A stretch of 64,000 nucleotides of DNA from Serripes groenlandicus (Eukaryota > Mollusca > Bivalvia > Cardiida > Cardiidae), in the NCBI GenBank assembly GCA_031761405.1, contig JASEVX010000010.1:35068753-35132752 (forward strand), given 5' to 3'. Below the pieces are notes generated by a model that saw nothing but the letters and a program-made list of their open reading frames with translations, made no database searches and was not told where the DNA came from. The translations under genes were made by a program, and so were the position numbers. The first letter of the stretch is position 1, and every line of letters starts with the position of its first letter. This document shows positions 35,617 to 46,831 of the stretch, in pieces.

Positions 35617-36108
35617 ATGAACCCGCGTTTGGCAATTGTGAGTGTTATTGACACTATACAAGGGTCTAAACGTTTACTTTTCTGTCAAAATGTGCATTTA
35701 AATCTTCAGAACACATATTATGTGGACTGTGAACTCTGTGGTGAGACTGTGCAATTGCACAGGCTCACTGAAATCGTCACTGTTTTCAGAAGCAGTGAGA
35801 TTCCAGATAGCAGAAAGAGGCTCATATATATGAAAACACATTTAAATATGTTTTCAGAAAAGTTCTACTTAATTGCAAGAATTCATCCACAACAACAGAT
35901 CCGTTTTTGTTTTTCCTTTGTTCCTTGTGCATTCTTTCACTCGACTAATTTAAAATTTATGCAAAACTTAATATCGAAAACAGCTGCAAGATGCATAGGG
36001 ATCAATTCTCCTCAAATTATGACATATAGCAAGGCGACACGTGGGTTTCTTCAGAGACTTCTTTTTTATCAACGTAAAATGCATGCACCTGTTACAGGCA
36101 TTCAATAA
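35617..36108 (+). CDS. Unidentified 163-codon open frame
   Basis: One of the longest frames in the window. It has a Cys-x-x-Cys (CELCGETVQLHRLTEIV) with a following His, and ends just inside the segment duplicated from upstream of sulfotransferase exon 1 (TGCATGCACCTGTTACAG here, TGCGTGCAGCTGTTACAG at 27,610). No domain is recognised and no transmembrane segment is convincing. In DNA this AT-rich one frame of this length in a 64-kb window is not improbable by chance. Position directly before a duplicated first exon leaves open an alternative 5' exon. Confidence 0.2.
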   Translation: MNPRLAIVSVIDTIQGSKRLLFCQNVHLNLQNTYYVDCELCGETVQLHRLTEIVTVFRSSEIPDSRKRLIYMKTHLNMFSEKFYLIARIHPQQQIRFCFSFVPCAFFHSTNLKFMQNLISKTAARCIGINSPQIMTYSKATRGFLQRLLFYQRKMHAPVTGIQ

Positions 36109-36153
36109 TTTATATGCATATGAGAATTTACGACATGGGAACGCTTTAGAAGT

Positions 36154-36377
36154 ATGAAGAAGTTAAATGAGACAATAGTTTATTTAGCAATATTGTTTTG
36201 TGTTAATATCATAGTGTTGTTTTATGTTAAATTCGAATATATGAAAAGTGACTTTTAAATCGATTGATAAGAACTATGTCACAAAATGAGGGGACTGCAA
36301 ATGTTAAAGTTTCCAACTTAAATGTTACACATTCTGAGGGTAGGTTAAGCTACAGAGGCATGGAGTCTAGTGCAGTG
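36154..36377 (+). pseudogene. Decayed duplicate of sulfotransferase exon 1
   Basis: Aligns with 27,685-27,912 from the ATG through the anchor (TIVYLAILFCVNIIVLFYV) to the stem. Net loss of 4 bp after KSD shifts the frame into stops, and the donor GTATGT has become GCATAT. Flanks are duplicated too: about 27,605-28,025 matches 36,075-36,482. It sits in the intron between exon 1 and exon 2, in the same orientation, so it would be spliced over. Confidence 0.85.
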
Positions 36378-36482
36378 GCATATACATGAATCATTTAATT
36401 ATGTTTCCGAGATCTGGCTTCAAGACATAATTCTTTGAAAACGGCGATATGTTTTAAAAGTATGAATTACATACACTTAACA

Positions 36483-37515
36483 ACAGTCACAGAGCAAAGC
36501 CAGCCCACCCCAGCAAAAACGGAAACATTCGACACTTGATTGCGTGCAAGATTACTATATAGATAACAATGAATTTGTTTTGTCTGCTGGTTGTTTTGCC
36601 GAGTGTTTTGCCATAAAAATTGACCACTCGTTGATTGTTTTTGTTGTGGTTGTTGGCATTTGTTTCCGAATACAAATCCCTGGTAACATCCCTCATAAAT
36701 GTATCATTTGTGTTGAGGATTAGTTGACTGCTTATCTCGAGTGTTATCTGGCAACGTTTTCGCATATTATCCATTGACTTTAATTAGTTCTCGAGGTCAT
36801 CACATGCGATTACGCGTGTCAATGGTGTACTTGACAGTAATTCCTGATGTTATATACTGCCGTCTTATCTTATTTATATCTTTATGTGTATGTGTAATGC
36901 ATCTTTGGCGAGCTTGAATTCTTTGCACTGATTCATTTTGAGGTGAAATTTCATGACATTTACTTATGATTTAATTTCTGCTGTCAACTAGCCTTGAGTG
37001 ATTTGAAACTTATTGTCATTGGGATATGTTTTACCTGTGATACGGTAACGTATTTGAGTTTTCGGGTCGGAACTTTTTCGCACATACTTGTGACCAGTTT
37101 TCTATCAATAGGTTGCCTTTTGTCGGAATCAATCACATCGAAGTCTCCACACGTTTTTCATAACCGTCCAACGGGTTTGGCCTAATATCTCTTGCTTTTT
37201 TGTACATATACTGAGTGTCGACAATTTCAGATCGTCGTATCTAATTGCCTTATCATCGTCATCAATGTCAGAAAGAATTTTAAGAAATCAAATATTCAAA
37301 GGACTTTTTATTAATGCTGCATAATCAGTTCTTGATTTCCCTGCAAGTTGCTATCTTTCTCTTGCCTAACATCCGAGTAAATCGATTTTCTGTGTGCAAT
37401 TCCAGGATGCAACTCGGTGTGATTATTACTATTTCACAGTTGTTCCATCGTATTTGACTTCCTGTGTGCCATGCAATGATGCAACTCAGTACTATATATG
37501 TTACGCAGTTGGTCC
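36483..37515. other. Intronic DNA, nothing recognised
   Basis: No supported exon. A 95-codon minus frame at 36,487-36,774 has no recognisable features. Confidence 0.4.
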
Positions 37516-37585
37516 CCTGGGCCGTCTGTATCAAAGGTCCTAAGGCCGGTCTTAGTTAGGACCATATTGATACAACGGGGCCCTG
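37515..37585. mobile_element. Short foldback, possible MITE
   Basis: GGCCGTCTGTATCAA and TTGATACAACGGGG, with inner GGTCCTAA and TTAGGACC, fold as one imperfect hairpin. CCCTG occurs directly outside both ends (37,515-37,519 and 37,581-37,585), compatible with a 5-bp target duplication. Confidence 0.55.
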
Positions 37586-37950
37586 ACTATTCATCGTTCA
37601 CTCCTGCGATTCGCAGATTGTGGATTTGATCCCTCTCTGCATTGGTGTTTAAGATACATAATGCATATAAATTTCCTACCAGTCATGCATCCAATTCAAT
37701 TAAAAGTTATAATTAATTAAAGTAAAGTAAAGTGAATTTATTCATTCATTTTCATTCATATCCTAACTGATTTAAGGGCATCATCAAAACCTAAATAAAG
37801 ATCATTATTTTATTTATCATACTAGCAAATCATTTCTTTATTTGGTATTAGGCTTGATCGATTAATATTCTGCCATGACAGGCCGATACATATTACATTA
37901 ACTACAAAGTCAACGTTCAATATATACCCACTCAATCAACCTATGTTTAC

Positions 37951-38190
37951 TATAGAACTACGCAGATACATTTATGAATTAGTGTGATAACGATAATTAC
38001 CTGCGAGTTGTATTAGGGCGAGTTTGAATTTGGGCGAGTTGTGTTTGGGCGTGTTTTACTTAGTGCAACTTTAACTATAGAACTACGGAAACATATTTAT
38101 ATATAAGTGTGATAACAAAACGTACGGGCGATGTGTATTAGAGCGAGTTTAGTTTTAGGCGAGTTGTCTTCGTTGCGAGTTATTCATTTC
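37951..38190. repeat. 125-bp tandem duplication with G-rich GGGCGAGTT motifs
   Basis: TATAGAACTACG starts at 37,951 and 38,076, followed each time by AGTGTGATAAC and several GGGCGAGTT or AGGCGAGTT motifs. It ends about 10 bp before the acceptor of sulfotransferase exon 2. Confidence 0.8.
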
Positions 38191-38199
38191 ATATTACAG

Positions 38200-38452
38200 G
38201 TACCATGGACGTATGATGAACGTTTCAAGAACCCTTGTTGGTATGAGAAAGATGTTCTTAACTGCCTACCATACGTTTTCATTATTGGAGTGAGGAAATG
38301 TGGAACTACAGCCGTATATAACTATCTGAGTCAACACCCCGAATCGATACGTCTTTATAATAAGGAGCCGCAATTCTTTGTCGGAGGCGGAAATAGTAAG
38401 TTTATTCAAGACATGCCCTTACATGTTTTGCATAGACTGAAAGAAATACAAG
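38200..38452 (+). CDS. CHST15-type sulfotransferase, exon 2 (PAPS-binding)
   Basis: Acceptor TTTCATATTACAG, donor AG-GTACAG, 253 bp, entry phase 0, exit phase 1. The residues show the start of the sulfotransferase fold: PYVFIIGVRKCGTTAVYNYL is the 5'-phosphosulfate-binding loop (Gly-x-x-Lys-Cys-Gly-Thr-Thr), and YNKEPQFF is the Lys-Glu-Pro-His/Gln-Phe motif of the CHST15/heparan-type enzymes. WTYDERFKNPCWYEK before it supplies two Cys typical of the stem junction. The usual His after Lys-Glu-Pro is Gln here, an oddity that may affect catalysis or be lineage-specific. It joins exon 1 and exon 3 in frame. Confidence 0.85.
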
Positions 38453-39084
38453 GTACAGGGGTATTTAGATAGATTATAGAATTAACCAGATATGCGATGA
38501 ATAATTGAATAATTGGAGTGTTTAGTGCCGTTTGCGATGGAATTTGAGACATATCACGGCCAGTTCACCTATGGTGGCGTTTCCGGTGTTTGGGGGATTG
38601 GGTAACATCAGTAGTTGTTACAACATTCTTAGCAGGTAACAGGCTATTTTCCCAAATAGACCATTTAGCTCACTGTTTAATGGCTAACTGCGCTAGTCAC
38701 AATGCCTTTTATAAATCATCGGAAGGAATAACGGCCGAGCCTGGGTTCTAACATACGATATATACAAAGTGTGCTGTTTATGACAAAAGCTTGGAATTTA
38801 GAATATAGAATGAGAAAGCAGTTCAGAACAAAATAAGTCATTGATGCAATCTCAATAAATTCTATTTCCGATTTTATTTCAAAGATAGCGGATAACATAT
38901 TTGATACAGCCTAGTTTTGCTTTTGCAGATACTATTAGCCTCATATATATAAAGAGAGAGATATGTGTCAATAACAGTTCGTCTTATCCTTTTTAAAGGA
39001 AAGTAGATTTAAAAACAAAAACCTCATAGATTGCATTACAAACATCGTCACTTCCAGTTAAGATTGAGGTGATATACGTAAGAG
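38453..39084. other. Intron 2, mostly unrecognised
   Basis: ATATCACGGCCAGTTCACCTA (38,553) belongs to the repeat family at 62,860-63,640. No exon. Confidence 0.45.
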
Positions 39085-39300
39085 CCGTCCCACGAGAAAA
39101 CCAACATTGCGGACTGTGCATAAAGTATCAAACTGGATCAGCCTAAGCATGCCGCGCAGGCTAATCCGGGCAGATACTTATCGCGCCCCTGTGGATTTTC
39201 TGTTTCAGGAATCATTACTCTATACTTCTATACCCCTGAGACGGAATTTGTCAGCCCGTATTGCGTTGGTTTCCTCATGGGAAAGGGCTCATATACAAAA
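39085..39300. repeat. Dispersed repeat of the GAAAACCAACATTG type
   Basis: CGAGAAAACCAACATTGCGG, ATCAGCCTAAGCATGCCGCG and CAGGCTAATCCGGGCAGATA are shared with 47,955-48,095. Relatively GC-rich; no coding sense is apparent. Confidence 0.6.
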
Positions 39301-39919
39301 CTGTGATAACGTACCTCCATAAACACAAAGAACCGTGGTTGCGAAGCACATTAGCAGATATCCCATGCACTTTGTGAGGTAAACATTACAGCTGATATGT
39401 ATGGTTGTCAGCTAATTAGCCATTTGAAAATTAAAATTGGTGATTAGTTTTCAAATTGGCTACCATCTCTGGTTTTCAATTACATTTGTTCATTCAAACT
39501 GTTCAAAGCTGATCGAAGAAAAAAAGTATAAAACTCAAGTTATGTTTTGTGTTAAATCCAACATCTTTCTTTATGCAAATGCAAGATGTTCGTCATATCC
39601 GGTTTTAAAATGCATTTTCCTCAAAAATGTTCGGCAAAGCTGATCGATTATGAACAACTTTTCGATTCAAATCATGTTTTTGTATTAACTTAAACATCAT
39701 TGTTATGAAAAAGGCGTACGTCTGTTGAAAATTTAAAATTGCAGACATTTATTTCAAGTTGGTCACCATATCAAGATTTTATTTGTTGTATTGGGTTGTT
39801 TTTCGGCGGCATGTCCTACGTGAGATTAGTCTAGATATATCGGCATTACTGTGTCTGTAAAATGACCATTGTGAGAAGCTTACAACATCATTTTATTGAG
39901 CTCATTTGCTATGTGCTTT

Positions 39920-41305
39920 AAACAGAGGTTCAGATAAAGAGGGTTTACAGCTCTTTTCCCAAAATATCTCTCCTATTATCCAAACAAACCCTATGATGTG
40001 GGTACTCAAAACAATCTTCTCATTGAGACGATTGTGTTAAGTACCCCCCAAAAAGTGCTTATGGCTCACATAAAGATTTTAGAAGAAGCAAAATGCACAT
40101 TTTCTAGAGCTCTGGCTTTAGATACTCAGTGTGTGCCTGAATATCCAAAGAAATGAAATAAGTTAAAAAGTTTGGCTATGGTCTACAGTCCCAGTGATGA
40201 ATGTTTTAGATAGTTGGTTGCTCTATTACTTCAAATGTTTAGTGTGGCCATTTTTACCTCAGATATTTCGTGTGAACTATATTTTCAGAAACAGTGAATT
40301 TGGTAATAAAGTTTAATTTAGTGCCTTTCTTAGTAATGCAGTTTGGTTAAGCGTGTGTAAGCGATCACCTCTGTTATGCAGCTTATTTGTTTTAAACCGG
40401 CAATTATCTGATACTTCTTTCAATGAAAGTTTGGTAGGCATTTGAAAATACAAAATGACGGCCATTTGTCAAGAAGGTTAACACTTTCTTATATATATTT
40501 GACATTTATTAAACAGCCACCTTTTCTCAGCAGTCAAATTTGGACTGACATTCCTCTCGGTGGTTCCCTTAAAACTGTTTGGCTTTATTCAATTTTGCTC
40601 AAAGTATGTATGTTACATTAAACACATATGCACCTGTGATGTATCTGTGGATGCTTATGTGCTTTCCTGCATCAATTTACAAGCATATTGTTTGATATTT
40701 GTATAAATGTATTTGTATTTATAATGTTTACTGTCTTCGATATCTACCTTTATTGTTTTCCTACAATCTGCAGAGTAATTATACCTTAACCATTTTCTCA
40801 GAATAAAGAGTCAACTCTTTCTAATCGATGGGTGTAGGTTTTGTTTAAACCAATTACCGCATTTAAGTCTGCCGTTTCGACAGCACACAGCAGCACCCTC
40901 ATATTTAACGTAATTCTGCTTGACTAAAGAAGAAAAGTGTGTGGGATGCTGTACGATTAGTGGTGAAAGAGTATTGTATGATAGCTGCTTACCGACCCAA
41001 TCGATGTCAACAGTTTTACTTGTGATAACAAATATTTCTATTATTATTTGGTTAAGATTACTAATTGCTAGTGGATAAATACTCAGCTTTGTAAATGCAC
41101 TTCGGAAGAAACATACGACGGTTGCGATGCAATCTTATATATTGTTTAATCTTACACACAGTGCTGCCACATTATAACATTCAATTGAATGATTGACATC
41201 ATTTACCTCAGCTTTGATCCCTGACCACATGCAACTCATAGCGAATGTAGCATATTATACATATATGAGCATAATTGTATTCATAATATGATGTCAACCC
41301 TTGAA
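39920..41305. repeat. 1.35-kb inverted repeat, right arm
   Basis: Inverted counterpart of 26,235-27,575. The exon-like frame of the left arm is represented at 39,926-40,156 on the plus strand with the same TGA (40,154-40,156) but is shifted by a lost G near 39,942. Confidence 0.85.
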
Positions 41306-43121
41306 GACTGATGTTGTGGCCTCTTCTACCCTAGTTACATTGACAATATGTTCTATATAGATCCCAACAATTTTGTCAGTCAAATGTTGAAGTGATGAGT
41401 CATGCTGTTATTGTCCGTCAAGAAACTCTATAACTTTGAGTGAAGTTTTCGATGCTGTTCAAGATTCTGCTTTCAGTACATTGTCATCATAATCTTCAAA
41501 TGTCATTATCATAATATATTGTCTCCATGCTGGTGAATAAATTTGATACTCATTCTTATTTCTGACAAGAACACTGTTTTCGGTGTTACTAAAAGCAGCC
41601 AACATTGACTAATAGTTACACTGCAAAAGAGAAGGTCACGATTTCGACCGAGAAGTTGTGTCATGTCGTCTTCATAAAAACTGTTTTGATTCATAGGAAG
41701 ATGGACTCGAGTTCTGTTCAAAGAAATATAACTGTTTTGTCTCTTTTATTTAACAAAGGCTTAGTTAGATAAGTGTTAAAAATGTAATAAAGTGTATCCA
41801 CACAATGGTTATTATCTTGAACAGAGGTAGGAATACGCCGTGGCCCAGTGGTTATCGTCATTGATTTGGAACCGGGCATCCCGGTTCGATCCCCAGTCGC
41901 GGCGCGACGGTCATGGTGGATTGCCCTGATGCAAGGCACATCTGTTTAGCTTAGTACTGGTTTGTTTACCCAGGGATCATGAATGAGTGAACTGTCACCG
42001 TGATATAACCGAAATAATGTAAATCGCAAGTACATGCATTAAACATGGTCGAGAAACAAGGAGTGATCGAGAGTCAATAACTTATCGACCTCGAACGACA
42101 GTACATATACCTCACCAACCACAAGTGCTCTGGGACGGGTATTATATAATATAAAACTCTTTAATCGAAAGATATTCACAGTCTTACCAATGAGAAATGT
42201 TTCAACTATGACCAGAGTATTGCTAAGAAGAATGTGAGCGACATATACATGCGCAAATTAAGAATTACGGTGATGGAAATAGGAACCGGAAATAGAATAA
42301 TTGACACCGAAGGTTTTTCATTTTGTATCTATTAATAGGTAGTTTGTGGATAGAAACTGTGTTTAAAATTGTATTCAGAGCATCATTGAAAATATTAATC
42401 TGTAGACTGTTGGTCGTTTATTACTTAGGTACATGTAAGACACTTTGGAATAAAACCGGAAGTTGGTAATATTAAGCTTGTATCCTTTTATGAATATATT
42501 GTTAAGTCAATCAGGATATACGGCCAAACATTCATGCTTTTATCACGAATAGCACACATTTTCTAAAAGGGAATTATTTATCTGCTGGACTGAGTAACGA
42601 ATAGTACTTTATATTCTTTAGATACAACACACCTATAAAAACAATTAAAGTAACACGTGTTGATGTATTGATCACTCGTAAAGTCACGAATGTCGAATAT
42701 ACAGGCTAGCAAGTTGTTGTCAATTCTCGAGGTCGAGTCGCAGTAGCTCAGTCGTTGTGGCCATACTTTCCGTCGTTTAAGTCACCTATATATGTACATG
42801 TATACCCATACTTACTGATTGTTTACGTTTTACGTAGTCAACACGCGACAGTTGAATATGCAAATATTATATCTTCCATCCGAACCTTTTAGCTCATAGA
42901 TATAATCACTACTATTTTGCTTTAGGGTTATTTTCATTCTGTTAATAAAAAAAAAACACATTGGTACACAATCACTCCTCGGTTAGTATATATGAGAAAT
43001 GCATGATATCAAGGACATGTTCTGTACCTTAAGATAGTTCAAGACAGTATAAGACGTTTAACTTTCACTGAAAGACTGAACTAAACAACATAACAATGTG
43101 TGGTGTCTTGTTTCTTTACAG
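41306..43121. other. Intron 2, distal part
   Basis: Apart from a SINE at about 41,831 there is no supported gene. The end GTGTCTTGTTTCTTTACAG is a strong splice acceptor. Confidence 0.5.
41831..41990 (+). mobile_element. tRNA-derived SINE
   Basis: TGGCCCAGTGGTTATCGTC resembles the RNA polymerase III A box of a tRNA and GGTTCGATCC (41,883-41,892) is a consensus B box at proper spacing. The sequence does not fold as a full tRNA (GGCGCGACGG follows), and runs on into an unrelated body. Confidence 0.65.
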
Positions 43122-43235
43122 TAAATAAAACGGATGATATATATTCTTACGTTAGAATGTTTTCCGATGCCTCAAAGGAAATTGAACAACATTCATATGA
43201 CAAATCAACGAAGTATGTTAACAAATTCATCTTCT
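43122..43235 (+). CDS. CHST15-type sulfotransferase, exon 3
   Basis: Acceptor TTTCTTTACAG, donor GTAAGT, 114 bp, entry phase 1 and exit phase 1. The single base left by exon 2 completes GTA (Val), then NKTDDIYSYVRMFSDASKEI. In the CHST15 group the segment after the KEPHF motif contains an acidic residue, then Tyr-x-x-Leu-Phe and Ala helix, consistent with YSYVRMFSDASKEI. No following exon (expected to start the Gly-Asp/Glu-Ala-Ser region) is visible on this strand in the remaining 20.7 kb, so the gene either has a very long third intron running over the PRKDC fragment or is incomplete. Confidence 0.7.
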
Positions 43236-44149
43236 GTAAGTATTCCGATCATTTAAGACATTATAACACGATGACGCAATTCCATAAGAGCAGGTCAATA
43301 GTAAGATATGCTTAATATTGTGGAATTAAAGTTCTTAATTACATGGCTTTTCTACATAGACCTATAGCCCATCGATTGAACATGATTTGTGGAAATTTCT
43401 ATGAAGTTGTCATTCGCTAACATAAGTGTTGACTGGTGCCCTAGATCTAAGGTGTTGACAGACGTTAGCGACTCAGAAAATGGGATTCGCCTTTCAATGA
43501 GTAAAACATATTAATGAACACTTATCCCCTTGTACGCGACTTTAAATGGCATTTACTTATATGCCGTGATGCACTATTTTAAGCTACTACTACCGTCAGC
43601 CAACAAATGATGTGGGTGTGTAAACCATGTTCAACACATTTAGTGGAAGAGCTTCGTCACTATACAACGGACACTTTGGATTTTGTTGCCATTGAAGACC
43701 TTTTAATTGCCTGATCAGGTCCTTTCCTGTTCGCCATTTAACCGTACAAACATGTTAGCAGTTTTCAGAGAAATATTAATCCTCAAGCAGTGGTATTTGA
43801 ATGGTTCTGCAGCGAAATAAATTTGAAAACCCTATGTTTTCAGTTATATCACGTGGTTTCCTTGATAAGTTACACATACTACTAACCCCGCAACCATGTG
43901 CGCTATGAAGGGAAGCCATTACTACCATTTTTGGGATAGGGGCGTTTCGCTAAAGTTTGCTAGCCTGTTTTCGAAAAGTCGGATTACGGCTGCAACCACA
44001 GTCCACAATTGAATTCCTACGCCAAATTCGAAGTTTTGATTGGTTATAATCTACCTTTTCATCGATTTCATTGGTTCGATCGAATCACGAAAAACCGTCC
44101 GCTTGCATTAATTACTGAGACAAAGTAGTTCCAACGCGTGAAACACACT
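43236..44149. other. No feature recognised
   Basis: Searched for the next sulfotransferase exon and found none. Confidence 0.45.
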
Positions 44150-46220
44150 CTGAACTAATGTCAGTGATGTTAGGTAACATTGACCGGGCTGTGAACCCAT
44201 TAGTTTCCGACAGTCGACTTATATAGAGAAATATGCAAATCACTGTAAACGAAAATATTGAAAGGAGTTGAAACCATCGTGGCAAAAGTAGAAACTGCCT
44301 ACGATAAGCAATTTCACCTTTTGTCACAATGTTTTCGATTGTCGTCTGCTGCACATGCGTCTGTAAGCGGAAAATGGTTACATCTTTCCCATGGAAGCTG
44401 AACCCTTTACGTGATACTATAACAGTTCGAATATTGAAAATGGAGCTATTGCTGACAATGAGCAATTCCTCCTTTTCACACAATGCTTTCAAACACGTTT
44501 CAAACTAGAACTATCACTGAAGATGATAAATACCCCCAAAACAGCACCTTGACTCAAAATATGGATTCCGACCGACCAACCGATAGGTAGTCCTATCAAA
44601 CAGTACTCACTTTGACCTTTGACCACGACCTTTGAGGTACAAGCCACCTCATTATGGTGAACATGTGTGCCCAGTAACTTGAGAATCCTATGATGCATGG
44701 TTGATATGCGGACCGGACAAGGTAGTCCTATCAAACAGTACTCATTTTGACCTCTATATGTGATCTTGACCTTTGAGGTACATGCCACCTCATCATGAAC
44801 ATGTGTGTCCAGTAACTTGAGAATCCTAAGATGCATGGTCGAGATGCGGGCCGGACAAGGTAGTCCTATCAAACAGTACTCATTTTGACGTTTGACCTTG
44901 AAGTGTGACCTTGACCTTTAAGGTACAGGCCTGGGTCTTGTGCGTGACATGCCGCCTCTTCATGGTGAACGTTTGTGCCAAGTTTTTTTGAAATCCTATA
45001 ATGCATGGTTGAAATGTGAGCCGGACAAGGTATTCCTTTCAATAGTACTCATTTCAACCTTTGACATGTAAGTGTGACCTTGTCATTTGAGGTACAGGCC
45101 TGGGTGCTGTGCGCGACATGTCGCCTCATCAAGGTGAAAGCTTGTGCCACGTTTCTTATAAATCCTATGATGCATGGTTGAATTGCAGGCCGGACAAGGT
45201 TCGGTTCTATCAAATAGTACTCATTTTGACCTTTGTCCTCTAAGTGTGACCTTGACATTTGAGGTACAGGCCTGGGTATTGTGAGTGACACGCCGCCTCA
45301 TCATGGTGAACGTTTGTGCCAATGCCAAGTTTCGTTCAAATCCTATGATGCATGGTTAAAATGCGGGCCGGACAAGGTTAGGTGGGACTGACAGACAGAC
45401 GTAAAGGGGCTATAACTCTGTAAATAACATGCAATTGTAAGACCTTTAGGGTATGCACATCTCCTCTTGGTATAGAAGCTTCATGTACATTTTATTGAAT
45501 TCCACCCAGTGGTTTGAAAGAAAAAGGCCGGACAAAATATGGCTTCCAACTGACCGACAGACACAGTGACTCCTATATACCCCCCCCCCCCCCCCCCCCC
45601 TTTTACTATGGACATTCTTTTACTCAACACATTTTGAATAACATGCTAGAGATGAATGATAACGAGCAATTTTGCCTTACATCAAGGGGAAAAATATATA
45701 GTTGAAAGCTTTGTGGAAAAAGAGGTCATGGGTCACGATAAACAATTCTGCAGCCGTCTGCTGCACATGCGTCAACAAGCGACTGTAAGCGGCAAAGGGT
45801 TGAACCGTTTCCGTTATAGCTACTTATGACAATGAGCAATTCCTCCTTTCCAAACAATGTTTTGAAACATGAATCTAATTCTTTCTATAACCTAGATAAC
45901 AAACACAGTCTACAGTTATTATTTTAACGTGAGCCCTTTTTAGACACATTTGACTTACCTTAACAGATGAATGATAATCAGCAAATTAGAGATAAGTTAA
46001 TTTCAACATTGATTGATTGGGGTTAACGCTGTTTTTAACATTTCCTCAGTTATACCACGGCGGCCAGTGGTAAATGATAAATAAGGTATATGTTATTGGC
46101 AGGCAGTATGTGTTGCTTCACACATTTTTGGTTTGGTCATTGTTTATTGTTTTTGTCCATATTATCTATGCCATATATTTTCAACTTACATATGCCCCTA
46201 CAACATTAGCGCTTTCATCG
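44150..46220. repeat. Duplicated block, copy 2, split by a tandem-repeat element
   Basis: Matches 22,330-24,330 to about 44,508, then resumes at 45,603 (ACTATGGACATTCTTTTACTC). It lacks the part equivalent to about 23,590-24,060. Contains MITE fragments at 44,262-44,380 and 44,400-44,505. Confidence 0.75.
44509..45601. repeat. Inserted GACCTTGACC-type tandem element with terminal poly-C
   Basis: About five units of 150-180 bp carrying CAAGGTAGTCCTATCAAACA, CTCATTTTGACC, TGTGACCTTGACCTTTGAGG and ATCCTATGATGCATGGTTG. After TGACAGACAGACG and a non-repeated tail it ends in a run of about 20 C at 45,582-45,600. The same unit is at 60,180-60,925. Confidence 0.8.
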
Positions 46221-46234
46221 CTTTGATTAAAGTA

Positions 46235-46430
46235 TTTCGTATGAACCGGCTGGGGATCGCACCAGATACCATTATTAGAAGACAAAATATGCAAATACAG
46301 ACAGTTAATTCGGTAGCTACGTGGGTTGTCATCCAAGAGGAGAGTTCGAACCACAGCTTGGTAGTCAACAGGTCAGGCGTCATTGCCATTCTTCTTTCAG
46401 ACGTTAGATAAGTCAATGAGACAGGTGTCA
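46235..46430 (-). repeat. Possible tRNA-related SINE, copy 1
   Basis: Shares ATATGCAAATACAGACAGTTA, GAGAGTTCGAACCACAGCTTG and CAGACGTTAGATAAG with 48,100-48,290. On the minus strand GTGGTTCGAACTCTCC resembles a pol III B box. Confidence 0.5.
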
Positions 46431-46831
46431 TTTGTCTTCCACCAATGGGCTATGAGTCTATGTAGAAAAGTAGCCAGTCGATTTGAAAGAATTATGTTGA
46501 GTTCTGGTTTGAGAAAACCAGGAAAGACATGAGTGTCCGATCATTCGTGATATGGCTTAACAATTGTTGAAAATTGCGTTAAACCAATAAATCAAGCCCA
46601 TGACTGCTTGGTTTTTATTTATTCAGCATATAAATTTAGTTTAGTTTAAATTACATGGCCATAAACATATTTCTATGAAGGTTAAATAAATGAACATACA
46701 TACATGTACATATCGACGAGAAAAAACAATTTTCATTAGCTAGGTCTCTATTTGTCAACAGTTTAACATACAACAAAATAAAACACAAACAACACACAAA
46801 GACAACAAAATAATGAGCGAATGAAATAACA

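Noticed and set aside
36487..36774. 95-codon minus frame
   Set aside because: No recognisable motif, no conservation in the duplicated neighbour, likely chance.
41831..41905. Candidate functional tRNA gene
   Set aside because: A and B boxes are present but acceptor and anticodon stems do not pair; SINE is the better call.
44112..45291. Minus frames of 80-127 codons
   Set aside because: They lie in MITE fragments and the GACCTTGACC tandem repeat; the repeated translation follows the repeat period.
45514..45705. Plus frame with a poly-proline run
   Set aside because: The prolines come from the C homopolymer at 45,582-45,600, not a protein.
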